Positions 7,052 to 15,436 are shown, counted from the stretch's first letter. The stretch: 44,860 nucleotides of DNA from an uncultured Bacteroidales bacterium (GCA_946186495.1 CAMHNQ010000021.1:1-44860); one strand, 5' to 3'. Numbers and translations are program-made. The notes: a model not told the origin generated them from the sequence alone.

Positions 7052-8476
7052 ATGACTTTAATCTCTAAAAACAAAACATCTTTACCTTATGATATCACCA
7101 AGGCCACAAGTATCTTTGAATACAGCAAGAGTTTATTGGGCAAAACTTTGCGCGATTTCGTCCGGGATGATTATGAGCCAAAGAAAGGTAAAGGAAGTCT
7201 TGGACAAATGGTGGAGAATATCTTCTTTTTGCTCGAAACTAACAACTATGCCGGTGCCGACTTCTCGGAAGCTGGAATGGAACTGAAATGTACACCACTG
7301 AAGAAAAGCAAACAGGACAATTACCTCATTAAGGAACGTCTTGTATGCAATATGATTAACTACTGCGATGTCGTAAAAGACGATTTCGAGCATTCTCATT
7401 TCTATCTGAAATGTCAGTTGATGCTGTTGCTCTTCTATCTACATCAGAACAATTGTGACAATCTTGATATAGAATTTATATTCTCCGTTCTGTGGAAACT
7501 GCCAAAGAAAGACTTGCTGATTATTCGCCACGATTACGAAGTCATCATTAACAAGATAAAACAAGGAAAGGCTCACGAACTCTCAGAAGGTGACACGATG
7601 TACCTCGGAGCTTGCCGTAAAGGGCAGAAGGGTGATAGTTTGATGAAACAACCTAACAACCCTGATATCGACGCCCCGCGCAGAGCTTTCTGCTTAAAGA
7701 TGGCTTATATGCGCACCGTATTGGATTATGTAGTTAAAAGCGGAAAAAACGCTGTTTCCAATGTGGTAGGAGCAAAATCGGAACTGGTTTGCACAAATGC
7801 TCTGTTAAAGAAACCTTTCGACGACATTCTGCTTGCTCGATTCAATCCATTTCTGAACATGCCTTTTGAGAAAATTGCGAAGCGGAAGAAGGTAGATATC
7901 TCTAACAATCCGAAGAACAAGTTCGCAATGGTGGCAAATGCGATTGTTTCTTCTACTAAATGTCCGAATGTAAATCGTTCGGAAGAATTCCTCAAAGCTG
8001 GTTTAACGATGAAGACCATTCGTATCCAAACCAACGGTATCATCAAGGAGGCCATGTCTTTCGAAAACATTGACTACATTGAAGTAGCGGAGTGTGAAAA
8101 TTGGATTGATTCACGTCTTTATGAGCTTTTTTCTAGTAGATTTATGTTTGTGGTATTTAAGGAACAAACAAAAAATAAAGAAGACTATGTTCTTGAAGAT
8201 GTCTTTTTTTGGACTATGCCACAAAAAGATTTAGATTGGGCAGAGAAATATTGGAATCACATCAAAGACAACATACTTGCAAATCATATCTCAGAGGAAT
8301 ATTGGTGGAAAGGTACAGACAAGAAAAAGTTCCATGTTCGCCCTAAAGCTCAAAAAGCGAAAGATCTTGCACCAACACCAAATGGCGGAAGAGCGAAGAA
8401 ATATTGTTATTGGTTTAACAACGATTACGTAAGAGAAATTATAGACAGTAGAAATATTGAAAGAAATAATGGCTAA
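7052..8476 (+). CDS. Sau3AI-like type II restriction endonuclease (MutH superfamily)
   Basis: This 474-residue protein is close to the length of Sau3AI (489). The MutH/Sau3AI active site is visible in the N-terminal half: a conserved Glu in GQMVENIF (Glu55), then Asp70 in GADFSEAG, then Glu77 and Lys79 in MELKCTP. This is the D-(x)n-E-x-K core of the PD-(D/E)XK fold. The C-terminal half is the second MutH-like, probably DNA-binding, domain typical of Sau3AI. The expected substrate is unmethylated GATC, based on the family and the neighbouring methyltransferase. I chose the ATG at 7052 because the upstream frame (from 6947) is unlike the family and overlaps the HNH fragment; ATG 7031 is an alternative. 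The stop overlaps the methyltransferase start by 8 bases. Confidence 0.88.
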   Translation: MTLISKNKTSLPYDITKATSIFEYSKSLLGKTLRDFVRDDYEPKKGKGSLGQMVENIFFLLETNNYAGADFSEAGMELKCTPLKKSKQDNYLIKERLVCNMINYCDVVKDDFEHSHFYLKCQLMLLLFYLHQNNCDNLDIEFIFSVLWKLPKKDLLIIRHDYEVIINKIKQGKAHELSEGDTMYLGACRKGQKGDSLMKQPNNPDIDAPRRAFCLKMAYMRTVLDYVVKSGKNAVSNVVGAKSELVCTNALLKKPFDDILLARFNPFLNMPFEKIAKRKKVDISNNPKNKFAMVANAIVSSTKCPNVNRSEEFLKAGLTMKTIRIQTNGIIKEAMSFENIDYIEVAECENWIDSRLYELFSSRFMFVVFKEQTKNKEDYVLEDVFFWTMPQKDLDWAEKYWNHIKDNILANHISEEYWWKGTDKKKFHVRPKAQKAKDLAPTPNGGRAKKYCYWFNNDYVREIIDSRNIERNNG

Positions 8477-10196
8477 AAAACAACATAAAATCCGTGTAGT
8501 AGAACTCTTTGCTGGTGTGGGCGGTTTCCGCATCGGACTTGAAGGTGCATCTGATACCTACGAAACCATTTGGAACAATCAGTGGGAACCATCAACCAAA
8601 CACCAAGATGCGTCGTTGGTGTATGTAGCGCGTTTTGGTTCCAAAGGGCATTCCAACAAAGATATCAACCTCATACCAACAACAGACATTCCCGACCATG
8701 ATCTATTGGTTGGTGGTTTCCCTTGTCAAGACTATTCTGTGGCTGCAACATTGAGTCGATCAGGCGGCATCGAGGGCAAGAAAGGTGTGCTTTGGTGGCA
8801 GATTTATCGCATTCTTCATGAGAAGGGTGACAAGCGGCCACAATATATTTTTTTTGAGAATGTTGACCGCCTATTGAATTCACCCGCTACTCAACGTGGA
8901 CGTGACTTTGCAATTATTCTTGCTTCTTTAGCAGACCTCGGCTATATCGTTGAATGGCACATTATCAATTCAGCAGACTATGGTATGCCCCAACGACGAC
9001 GCAGGACTTATATTGTTGGCTTCTTAAAGACTTCCTCTATAGCCGAAAAGATTGAGAAGATGGAAGATTGGGTAGAATACGATGGCGTTATGGCAAGAGC
9101 ATTTGAGTTCAAGCCTAAGATTGGCACAATGTCTGAATTTGACATTGAGGGTTCTATTAAGGAAGTATCTGACAACTTCAACAAAAGCAAGAAAGAAAGT
9201 CCTTTTGGTAATGCTGGTATGATGATGGACCGCCATGTGTATTCTGTCGATGCTGAAGCTATTTATGATGGGCCTCGACAAACTTTGGGCGGAAATCTTG
9301 TTGATGAAAACCTTGTACCTGAAGATTTCTTTATCACAGAAGAAGAACTACCTAGATGGCAATACGAAAAAGGGGCTAAAAAGATTGAACGAATTTCCAA
9401 AGAAGGCTACAAATACACTTTCTCTGAAGGAGGCATGGCTTTTCCGGACAGCTTAGAACAACCTTCGAGAACCATTATCACTGGCGAAGGCGGTACAGCT
9501 CCATCTCGTTTTAAACATGTTGTGAGAACAAAATCTGGCCGTTATCGCCGATTGCTACCTATCGAATTAGAACGAATGAACATGTTCCCCGACAACCACA
9601 CATATCATCCTGATGTCTCAGATGGCCGTCGAGCTTTCCTTATGGGCAATGCCCTTGTATGTGGAGTTGTAGAGGCGATAGGTAAAAGTCTTTACCAGGC
9701 TATTTTTGACGAAGCACCTGTTTCCTCACGTCCTATCTTTACAGTACGCGATTCAAAGCCGATGCTGGACTTGAGTTTGTTTGATGATGTGGAAAAACCT
9801 TTATTAGTGAACCTACCTAAAAAGCAATATGCGCTTGACCCGACAAAGCACCTACTGATTGGTCTGGTAAAGAAAGATAATGAAGAATACTTTCTTAAAG
9901 AAGAACCAACGAAATTATATTATACGGGGAAAAACAAAACATTCCCATCAACTGTTGCCCTCAACAAACTTTACTATTTCATGCCTTATATCAAAGAAAA
10001 AGGTGTTCGCGATTTATACTTGATTCGTGTAGTCCGTATTGGCAACAAAGCAGAAATCCACCCCGAATCAGCTGACGAGGAACCAAGATTAATATTTGAA
10101 TTGGAGTACTTGAAAAGTTTGCCAGCATACCAGAAAGTACAATTATACAGGTATTGGTACAAAGATTCTTTGCTGGGAAGAATAATCAAAGAATAA
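8469..10196 (+). CDS. DNA (cytosine-5-)-methyltransferase, Sau3AI-type partner
   Basis: This 575-residue enzyme protects the site cut by the endonuclease at 7052; by analogy with M.Sau3AI it should methylate the cytosine of GATC. Motif I is VELFAGVGGFRIGLE (11-25), the catalytic Cys86 lies in GGFPCQDYS, motif VI is FENV (129-132), and motif VIII is QRRRR (175-179). The C-terminal 140 residues, after the methyltransferase core, form a strand-rich extension (LLIGLVKK ... FPSTVALNKLYYF ... RDLYLIRVVRIG) that looks like a PUA-type module. Its role is unknown, perhaps target recognition. The start ATG lies inside the end of the endonuclease gene, so the pair is coupled. An upstream in-frame TTG (8457) is a less likely start. 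Confidence 0.9.
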   Translation: MAKKQHKIRVVELFAGVGGFRIGLEGASDTYETIWNNQWEPSTKHQDASLVYVARFGSKGHSNKDINLIPTTDIPDHDLLVGGFPCQDYSVAATLSRSGGIEGKKGVLWWQIYRILHEKGDKRPQYIFFENVDRLLNSPATQRGRDFAIILASLADLGYIVEWHIINSADYGMPQRRRRTYIVGFLKTSSIAEKIEKMEDWVEYDGVMARAFEFKPKIGTMSEFDIEGSIKEVSDNFNKSKKESPFGNAGMMMDRHVYSVDAEAIYDGPRQTLGGNLVDENLVPEDFFITEEELPRWQYEKGAKKIERISKEGYKYTFSEGGMAFPDSLEQPSRTIITGEGGTAPSRFKHVVRTKSGRYRRLLPIELERMNMFPDNHTYHPDVSDGRRAFLMGNALVCGVVEAIGKSLYQAIFDEAPVSSRPIFTVRDSKPMLDLSLFDDVEKPLLVNLPKKQYALDPTKHLLIGLVKKDNEEYFLKEEPTKLYYTGKNKTFPSTVALNKLYYFMPYIKEKGVRDLYLIRVVRIGNKAEIHPESADEEPRLIFELEYLKSLPAYQKVQLYRYWYKDSLLGRIIKE

Positions 10197-10293
10197 ACTG
10201 TAAAGCCTGCAAAGTTCTTTCTACACGCTCCCTTTACTCACATTTTATCCCTCCCCAAGCTCAGATTTTTCAAAATCAAAAAAACTAAAAATT

Positions 10294-10560
10294 ATGCCCC
10301 ACACCCTCTACAAAACCCAAGGCACCTGCTCGCAGTTCATCGATGTGACCGTTGATGACGAGGGCTTTATCCAGCAGGTCTTCTTCATGGGCGGATGCGA
10401 CGGAAACCTCCAAGGCATCTGCCGGCTGGTCGTCGGACAGAAAATCGACGACATCATCCCGAAGCTCAACGGCATCCGCTGCGGCGGCAAACCCACCTCC
10501 TGCCCCGACCAGCTCTGCCGCGCACTGGAATCGCTGAAACAGACCGCCCACGAAAAATAA
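10294..10560 (+). CDS. TSCPD domain protein (TIGR03905-like)
   Basis: This 88-residue protein is a single TSCPD domain: YKTQGTCSQFIDV, then an internal GGCDGNLQGICRLVVG, then a C-terminal GKPTSCPDQLCRAL that gives the domain its name. Conserved cysteines at the GTCS, GGCDG, IRCGG, SCPD and QLC positions suggest metal binding. The domain also occurs at the C-terminus of some B12-dependent ribonucleotide reductases, but the role of the stand-alone form is unknown. It is followed after 12 bases by the membrane protein at 10573, probably in the same transcript. GC content rises sharply here relative to the island upstream, marking the return to core chromosome. Confidence 0.85.
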   Translation: MPHTLYKTQGTCSQFIDVTVDDEGFIQQVFFMGGCDGNLQGICRLVVGQKIDDIIPKLNGIRCGGKPTSCPDQLCRALESLKQTAHEK

Positions 10561-10572
10561 CACAACCCCCTG

Positions 10573-11481
10573 ATGCTCTCCTCCTCGCTGAAACGGAATG
10601 TTGCGGTCGCACTTTTCCTCACCCTCATGGTGGCGGTGGCGGATGCTTCGGAACTACGCGAGATCGTCTTCCCCGAGGCGGCCGCGCTGTGCGTAGGACT
10701 CTGGCTGATGCCCAAGGCGGTGTGGAACATACGCGGATGGCAAATCCCCCTCTACCTGACGGCCGCGGCCGCCATCGGACTGGCCCTCAATCTGTGGCTT
10801 CCCGCCTGCCTCGAGATCCGCTTCGCTTTCGCTTTCGTCCTCATGATGGGGCTGCTGCGACTGGTGCGCTGCAATATGTACCCCACCGTTTCGGCGGCCA
10901 TGCTGCCCGTACTGATAAACACCTCCTCGTGGCTCTATCCCGTGTGCGTGCTCGTGATCTCCACGCTGCTGGCTCTCGGCAGAGGCTGGCTCCGGCAAGA
11001 GGAACGACCGGAATACCACCCCTTCGGAGGAGGACAGTTGGCCCTGCTCACGGTCGCCGTGTGCCTGCCATTAGTCGTCACCCACTGCGCTCCCATTCCC
11101 ACCATGCGCTTTCTTGCGGTGCCTCCTCTGGTGGTCACTATGATCGAGTTCTCCAACCGCCGCAGCGGCTTCCGCATACGCCCGTGGACCATCTGGGGAC
11201 TCATCGTCGCTGCCGCTACTTTGGGCACCCTCACTGGCCTTCTGTTCCATCATCGTTGGGGTCTCCCGATGGCGGTGGGCACTTTCGTGACCGTGCCGCC
11301 GATGCTCTTTCTTTTCAGACGGTTCAAGCCCTTCGCGCCTGCTTTGGCCATCGCCATCGTACCAGCACTGCTGCCCTGCGAGGTGCTCCCGTGGTTCCCG
11401 CTCTTGGCCGCCCTCGGCGGAGGTTGGTTCATCCTCGCCGGAATGCTGCTCCCCAAATGGATGCCGTCTGGAAAAGCATAA
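10573..11481 (+). CDS. Multi-pass inner-membrane protein
   Basis: The protein is 302 residues with about nine or ten hydrophobic segments spread over its length. It starts MLSSSLKRNVAVALFLTLMV and ends with ALGGGWFILAGMLLPKWMP. A segment near the middle (CNMYPTVSAAMLPVLINTSSW) has a Pro/Ser-rich re-entrant look, reminiscent of HPP-family or aromatic-acid-exporter-like membrane proteins, but I cannot assign a family with confidence. It follows the TSCPD gene closely. No lipoprotein or cleavable signal is evident. Substrate unknown. Confidence 0.7.
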   Translation: MLSSSLKRNVAVALFLTLMVAVADASELREIVFPEAAALCVGLWLMPKAVWNIRGWQIPLYLTAAAAIGLALNLWLPACLEIRFAFAFVLMMGLLRLVRCNMYPTVSAAMLPVLINTSSWLYPVCVLVISTLLALGRGWLRQEERPEYHPFGGGQLALLTVAVCLPLVVTHCAPIPTMRFLAVPPLVVTMIEFSNRRSGFRIRPWTIWGLIVAAATLGTLTGLLFHHRWGLPMAVGTFVTVPPMLFLFRRFKPFAPALAIAIVPALLPCEVLPWFPLLAALGGGWFILAGMLLPKWMPSGKA

Positions 11482-11508
11482 TTTTGAAAAGTAACATAGC
11501 AAGGTGGC

Positions 11509-11540
11509 TTATTTTACTTTCGTTGCCAAAAGTAAAATAA
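11509..11540. promoter_or_regulatory. Perfect 12-bp inverted repeat upstream of fic
   Basis: TTATTTTACTTT (11509-11520) is followed after 8 bases by its exact reverse complement AAAGTAAAATAA (11529-11540). The same half-site, AAGTAAAATA, recurs at 11571-11580 with an imperfect partner near 11550-11562. The arrays stop just before the -7 box at 11589. This placement suits an operator for autoregulation of fic, or an AT-rich terminator for the gene upstream. Confidence 0.5.
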
Positions 11541-11588
11541 CGGTGTTTCTATTTTTACCTTTCGGTCAAAAAGTAAAATAAAAAGTTG

Positions 11589-11596
11589 TATTTTTG
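11589..11596 (+). promoter_or_regulatory. -7 box TATTTTTG for fic
   Basis: TATTTTTG is located 21 bases before the ATG at 11618. A TTG at 11594 that opens the same frame lies in the promoter box and is not the start. Confidence 0.6.
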
Positions 11597-11617
11597 CATC
11601 CAAATAATACAAATGAG

Positions 11618-12757
11618 ATGATAGCATTAGAGAACTACCAGTCAGGACATTATGAACAAGGGACAGGATATAAGTATTTCGTCCCCACTAAAATAAATGA
11701 CGAATGGACGTGGAAAGATCCGGCTATAAGCAATCTTTTGGAAAAGGCATCCTTACGACTTGGAGAGCTTAACTCGTACTCTCGTCTTGTGCCAAATATA
11801 GACCTGTTCATTCAACTTCACGTCACAAAAGAGGCCGTGCTTTCAAGCCGCATTGAAGGCACGCAGACCCATATTGATGAGGCCCTTTTGCCACAATCTG
11901 AGGTGCGTGAGGAACGTCGGAACGATTGGCAAGAAGTACGCAACTATGTCAATGCCATCAACGACGCCATCAAAAACCTTGACAAACTCCCAATATCGTC
12001 ACGGCTTATTCGTTCTACACATAAGATATTGTTGAATAGCGTTCGCGGAGAGCATAAAATGCCGGGTGAATACCGGACAAGCCAAAACTGGATTGGCGGC
12101 AATGCCATTGCGGACGCCCGTTTCATACCCCCTCATCATCAACTTGTCGGTGAATTGATGGGGAATCTTGAGAATTTTCTGAATAATCCAGATGTAAATG
12201 TCCCTGATTTGGTTAAAATAGCTATCGCCCATTATCAATTTGAGACTATCCACCCGTTCCTTGATGGTAATGGACGTATTGGCCGACTTCTGATCACCCT
12301 TTTTATGGTGAAGGAAAAGATACTTGACAAACCTCTGCTTTATTTGTCCACATATTTTGAAAAAAGAAAGGATCTATACTATGATAACCTTAACATGGTT
12401 AGGGTAAACAATGATATGTTACATTGGGTAAAATATTTTCTTGTGGGTATTGAACAGACAGCGACACTTGCGGTTCAAACTCTTACAAAAATTATTCAAT
12501 TCAAAGAAGGAATAGAAAACCACATCCGTATTCATTATGGTCGGCGGAGTACGAACACCATATTACTTATACACCGACTTCTTCAAGATCCGGTAATAAC
12601 AGTCGATGATGCTGCTCATATTTGTGGAATTTCATACAAAGCCGCTAACGACATTGTCAAACTTCTTTGCAATGATAAATACCTTGTGGAATCCACAGGC
12701 CAAAGTCGTAACCGGTTGTTCACATTCAAACCATATACAGATATTTTTGCAGAATAA
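11618..12757 (+). CDS. Class II Fic protein (predicted AMPylator)
   Basis: This 379-residue protein belongs to the Fic family, which usually transfers AMP from ATP onto a hydroxyl side chain of a target protein. The catalytic motif HPFLDGNGRIGR is at 212-223. The N-terminal inhibitory motif S/T-x-x-x-E-G/N of class II Fic proteins is present as SSRIEG (76-81), so the enzyme should be auto-inhibited by Glu80 until released. The C-terminal 90 residues end in a winged-helix-like segment (DDAAHICGISYKAANDIVKLL). Length and layout match SoFic-type proteins of Shewanella and Bacteroides. The inverted repeats just upstream may allow autoregulation. The target protein is unknown. The promoter of the next gene lies inside its 3' end. 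Confidence 0.88.
   Translation: MIALENYQSGHYEQGTGYKYFVPTKINDEWTWKDPAISNLLEKASLRLGELNSYSRLVPNIDLFIQLHVTKEAVLSSRIEGTQTHIDEALLPQSEVREERRNDWQEVRNYVNAINDAIKNLDKLPISSRLIRSTHKILLNSVRGEHKMPGEYRTSQNWIGGNAIADARFIPPHHQLVGELMGNLENFLNNPDVNVPDLVKIAIAHYQFETIHPFLDGNGRIGRLLITLFMVKEKILDKPLLYLSTYFEKRKDLYYDNLNMVRVNNDMLHWVKYFLVGIEQTATLAVQTLTKIIQFKEGIENHIRIHYGRRSTNTILLIHRLLQDPVITVDDAAHICGISYKAANDIVKLLCNDKYLVESTGQSRNRLFTFKPYTDIFAE
12742..12749 (+). promoter_or_regulatory. -7 box TATTTTTG inside the end of fic
   Basis: TATTTTTG precedes the ATG of the YqaE-like gene (12778) by 28 bases and overlaps the last codons of fic. It could give the small membrane protein and the Nudix gene expression independent of fic. Confidence 0.45.
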
Positions 12758-12777
12758 TCAAGATAAATTATCTCCTT

Positions 12778-12933
12778 ATGTCCATTTTCCGCGTCATCCT
12801 CTCCATCATCTTCCCGCCTTTGGCCGTCATCGACCGCGGGTGCGGGTCCATCCTCATCGTCTTTATCCTCACCTGCGCTGGATGGGTGCCGGGCGTCATC
12901 GCCGCGTTGGTCATCCTCAACAAGAATGAATAA
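12778..12933 (+). CDS. YqaE/Pmp3-family small membrane protein
   Basis: This 51-residue peptide has two hydrophobic segments. The first helix contains IIFPPLAVIDRGCG, equivalent to the family's PPLAV motif and following Gly/Cys turn. The second contains FILTCAGWVPGVIAALVIL, equivalent to the LTLLGWIPGIIHA motif. YqaE/Pmp3 proteins sit in the cytoplasmic membrane and are linked to ion homeostasis and stress; the mechanism is unclear. The gene follows fic by 20 bases and precedes the Nudix gene by 3. Confidence 0.85.
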   Translation: MSIFRVILSIIFPPLAVIDRGCGSILIVFILTCAGWVPGVIAALVILNKNE

Positions 12934-12936
12934 GTT

Positions 12937-13413
12937 ATGAAACATATCACCGTTTCCGCCGCCATCATCCACGACTCCCAAAACCGCATCTTCGCCACCC
13001 AGCGGGGCAGCGGCGACTGGAAGGACTGGTGGGAGTTTCCCGGCGGCAAGATCGAACCCGGCGAGACGCCCGAGGAGGCCGTCCGCCGCGAAATATGGGA
13101 AGAATTGGACACCCGCATCACCGTCGGGGAACTGCTGCACACCGTCGAGTGGGACTACCCCAAGTTGGCCTGCGGCCCAAGCTGCTCACGCTCGGGAGAG
13201 TCAAAGCAAACTTTGCTCTCCCCTCGCTCAACCGCAGCTTTTCACCTCACCATGCACTGCTTCCTCTGCACCGTGGAGAGCGGCTCGCTCACCCTCCTCG
13301 AACACGAGGCCGCCCGCTGGCTCGCCCCGGACGAGCTCGATAGCGTGCAGTGGCTGCCCGCCGACTGGGAGGTGATCGAAAGGCTGAAACAACGATATAA
13401 TAATCAGCGTTAA
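12937..13413 (+). CDS. mutT: MutT-like Nudix hydrolase carrying an in-frame palindromic insert
   Basis: This 158-residue enzyme is expected to hydrolyse oxidised nucleotides such as 8-oxo-dGTP to the monophosphate, preventing mutations. The Nudix box is complete: GGKIEPGETPEEAVRREIWE and following EEL, with Gly and the REIWEEL metal-binding glutamates at about 34-55. Typical MutT proteins have 129-135 residues. Here 26 extra residues (encoded by 13162-13239) separate WDYP from FHLTMHCFLC, which are directly joined in family members. Removing them gives 132 residues. The inserted DNA is an imperfect palindrome. The insert lies in a surface loop between strands, so the enzyme may still fold. 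It starts three bases after the YqaE-like gene, probably in the same transcript. Confidence 0.85.
   Translation: MKHITVSAAIIHDSQNRIFATQRGSGDWKDWWEFPGGKIEPGETPEEAVRREIWEELDTRITVGELLHTVEWDYPKLACGPSCSRSGESKQTLLSPRSTAAFHLTMHCFLCTVESGSLTLLEHEAARWLAPDELDSVQWLPADWEVIERLKQRYNNQR
13179..13240. repeat. Imperfect palindromic element inside the Nudix gene
   Basis: AAGCTGC at 13179-13185 pairs with GCAGCTT at 13234-13240. The inner arms pair as GGGAGAG with CTCTCCC and CAAAG with CTTTG around a short AA-rich centre near 13209. The element lies within the 78-bp in-frame insertion 13162-13239. Size, palindromy and in-frame residence inside a gene recall Rickettsia palindromic elements, though the sequence is not claimed to be related. 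Confidence 0.7.
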
Positions 13414-13502
13414 TCTGCGGAATCTGCGGGAGAATAATATGCCCGCAGAACTCGCGGAAATACGCAGGCGGGATCTTATATTTAAAAGATTCAATGGGAT
13501 AA
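13391..13502. repeat. Dispersed intergenic repeat, copy 1, with GC hairpin
   Basis: About 110 bp here closely match 16051-16157, including the core from TAATCAGCGTTAATCTGCG to GATTCAATGGGATAA. Within it TCTGCGGG (13423-13430) pairs with CCCGCAGA (13442-13449) around an 11-base loop, giving a strong hairpin that could end transcription of the Nudix operon. The copy begins inside the last codons of the Nudix gene and ends just upstream of the promoter of the next gene. Confidence 0.8.
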
Positions 13503-13514
13503 TTAAATGATGTG

Positions 13515-13522
13515 TATCTTTG
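13515..13522 (+). promoter_or_regulatory. -7 box TATCTTTG for the WG/TonB-C gene
   Basis: TATCTTTG lies 20 bases before the ATG at 13543, which opens a clear signal peptide. An in-frame ATG at 13507 lies upstream of the box and is rejected. Confidence 0.6.
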
Positions 13523-13542
13523 CAGCGTTAAAACCACCTATT

Positions 13543-15342
13543 ATGAACCGCGCCCTCATCACCGCCATCCTGCTGCTCCCGCTCTTTGCGTGGGGACAGA
13601 TGAAACCGACCGCATCTCTGCTGCCCGAGGAGAGTCGTATTCGATTGCAACAACTCGGCGACTCCCTGCGAAAATACGACCGATTCGAGAATTTTGACCG
13701 CTACGGATGGATAGTGGTGGAGAAAGTGACCAAAACAACATACGGTTCCTATTCGTCCGCTTACGGAATCATAAACGACAAGGGGCAAACCATATTGCCG
13801 TGCGAATACTCCTGCATCCGCTTCCAAGACCATTCCGATCTGATTATGGTGGCGAAGAACAGTCATTCGGCAGGCTTCATGAACCGGCAGCTGGAATGGG
13901 TCATTCCTCCAGAGTTTAGTGAGTCTTTATGGTGCGATTTGGAAACGGACAACTTGTTTTCCTACGGGATGATCGTCGTGGAGGACAGCAGTTCCAAATA
14001 CGGTGTGGTGGATTCCTTTGGGAATGAGGTTCTGCCTTGCCGTTATCAATGGTTGGAAATTGCCGGACCTGACCTTTATGTGATTAATGAAGACAAGGCG
14101 GGCGTTATCAACCAGAACGGCGACACGGTGTTTCCGTTTGTTTATGAATATCTTCGCTTCTTGGGGAACAATTCATTTGAAGCGAGAAAGCAAGGCCAAT
14201 GCGGGGTGATTTCAACCTCTGGTCGGGAGATTCTCCCTTTCGTGTATGAAAGTATATTAGCTTGTGACAAAGGACTTTATTCGGTCAGTCAGAACGGCAA
14301 ATGGGGCGTGGTGGATTCTTTGGGGAATGTTGTCATACCGCTCAAGTATGAGACACAGCATATATGGTTTGTCCGCGGCATGGATTTGGTGGAGATGGGT
14401 GGCTTGTATATGAACAACGGTATGGATCGGGACGACCCTGAGAAATGTAAACTGCTCAACAAAAACGGGGAGGTGCTAATCCAAGGTTACGATGCCAGCA
14501 TTCCAGGCAAATCCGGCGAACGAATAGCGGTGTTGTTTTACAATGAGGACTGGGATGCCACATGTGAAATTTACGACCGCAATGGAAAGAAGTTGGATGC
14601 TTTCGACGAGTTTTCGTTTGATGGCATTGACTGGGTGAACGACGTGACGATGATTCCCGTGAAGCGCAACGGCAAATGGGGTTTCGTCAACCGCGACTTC
14701 GAACTGATTGTGCCGTGCCAGTATGACAGTCCTGTCAGCGGCGGTTATGGTTACGGCACCGCGACAACCGACGACCATCAGACAGTACTGCTTAACGAAC
14801 AAGGCGATACACTTGTGACAGGTCCTTACCGGTGGATTTGCCCCTCGGTGAACGGATGGTTTCAAGTGAAAACCATTTCAACAGATTCTTACGACTCGGA
14901 GGGCTTGTCAGGTTTCATCGACCGCTACGGTAACTGCACCTTTACGGAGACGGCGGAACCTACCCCAAAAGCCCTCATAGACTGGGAATTGATTGACGAT
15001 GAGGAAAATTTGGTGCCTTTTGCTGATATGCCTCCCGAGTTCCCCGGCGGTCCAGACTCCCTGCACGCCTATCTCTCACGAACAATCCAATACCCCCAGG
15101 ATGCCCGCGACAAAGACATCTCCGGCACGGTGCTCGCCGAGTTTGTGGTGGAGAAGGACGGGCGTGTCGGACAAGTCACGATCAAGGTGCCGCTCTTCCC
15201 CTCCTGTGACGAAGAGGTAACCCGTGTCCTCCAGCAGATGCCCCTTTGGAAGCCCGCTACGAACCAAGGCCAGCCCATCCGCTGTTTCTTCGCGGTACCG
15301 GTCACGTTCAGGAACGACACTTCGTTGGAAAGAGGTGATTGA
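13543..15342 (+). CDS. Secreted WG-repeat protein with C-terminal TonB-like domain
   Basis: This 599-residue protein begins with a signal peptide (MNRALITAILLLPLFAWG). About ten WG/KWG-type beta repeats follow, over roughly 45-480: for example YGIINDKGQTILPCEY, KYGVVDSFGNEVLPCRY, KWGVVDSLGNVVIPLKY and KWGFVNRDFELIVPCQY. The end (about 505-595) is a TonB C-terminal domain of the energy-transduction type, with PPEFPGGPDSLHAYL, then YP-x-x-A-R, then G-T-V-L-A-E-F-V-V-x-x-D-G. It is probably periplasmic or bound to the outer membrane. WG repeats are thought to mediate protein binding; no enzyme motif is seen. It has its own promoter. Confidence 0.85.
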   Translation: MNRALITAILLLPLFAWGQMKPTASLLPEESRIRLQQLGDSLRKYDRFENFDRYGWIVVEKVTKTTYGSYSSAYGIINDKGQTILPCEYSCIRFQDHSDLIMVAKNSHSAGFMNRQLEWVIPPEFSESLWCDLETDNLFSYGMIVVEDSSSKYGVVDSFGNEVLPCRYQWLEIAGPDLYVINEDKAGVINQNGDTVFPFVYEYLRFLGNNSFEARKQGQCGVISTSGREILPFVYESILACDKGLYSVSQNGKWGVVDSLGNVVIPLKYETQHIWFVRGMDLVEMGGLYMNNGMDRDDPEKCKLLNKNGEVLIQGYDASIPGKSGERIAVLFYNEDWDATCEIYDRNGKKLDAFDEFSFDGIDWVNDVTMIPVKRNGKWGFVNRDFELIVPCQYDSPVSGGYGYGTATTDDHQTVLLNEQGDTLVTGPYRWICPSVNGWFQVKTISTDSYDSEGLSGFIDRYGNCTFTETAEPTPKALIDWELIDDEENLVPFADMPPEFPGGPDSLHAYLSRTIQYPQDARDKDISGTVLAEFVVEKDGRVGQVTIKVPLFPSCDEEVTRVLQQMPLWKPATNQGQPIRCFFAVPVTFRNDTSLERGD

Positions 15343-15384
15343 ACTGCTGAAAAAAGGTTCCGGATAACAATCAGAATATGACGA

Positions 15385-15436
15385 ACGATAATCAACCAAA
15401 TCCATTGCTTCTTGCGATGTTTTGGTTGGTTATCGT
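15385..15436. terminator. Long inverted repeat, candidate terminator
   Basis: ACGATAATCAACCAAA (15385-15400) pairs with TTTGGTTGGTTATCGT (15421-15436) over 16 bp with one wobble. A related partial inverted pair, AATCACCAAAA with TTTTGGTTGATT, follows at about 15446-15486. It lies in the gap after the WG/TonB-C gene and may end its transcript, but it lacks a classic T-tract. Confidence 0.45.

Noticed and set aside
2526-10196. Whole methyltransferase/restriction region considered as a prophage or integrative element
   Set aside because: No integrase, att site, portal or conjugation gene was seen; only base composition supports transfer.
10395-11540. A 381-residue frame on the plus strand overlapping the TSCPD and membrane protein genes
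   Set aside because: It is Arg/Pro/His-rich out-of-frame sequence; the other frame has clear TM helices and family motifs.
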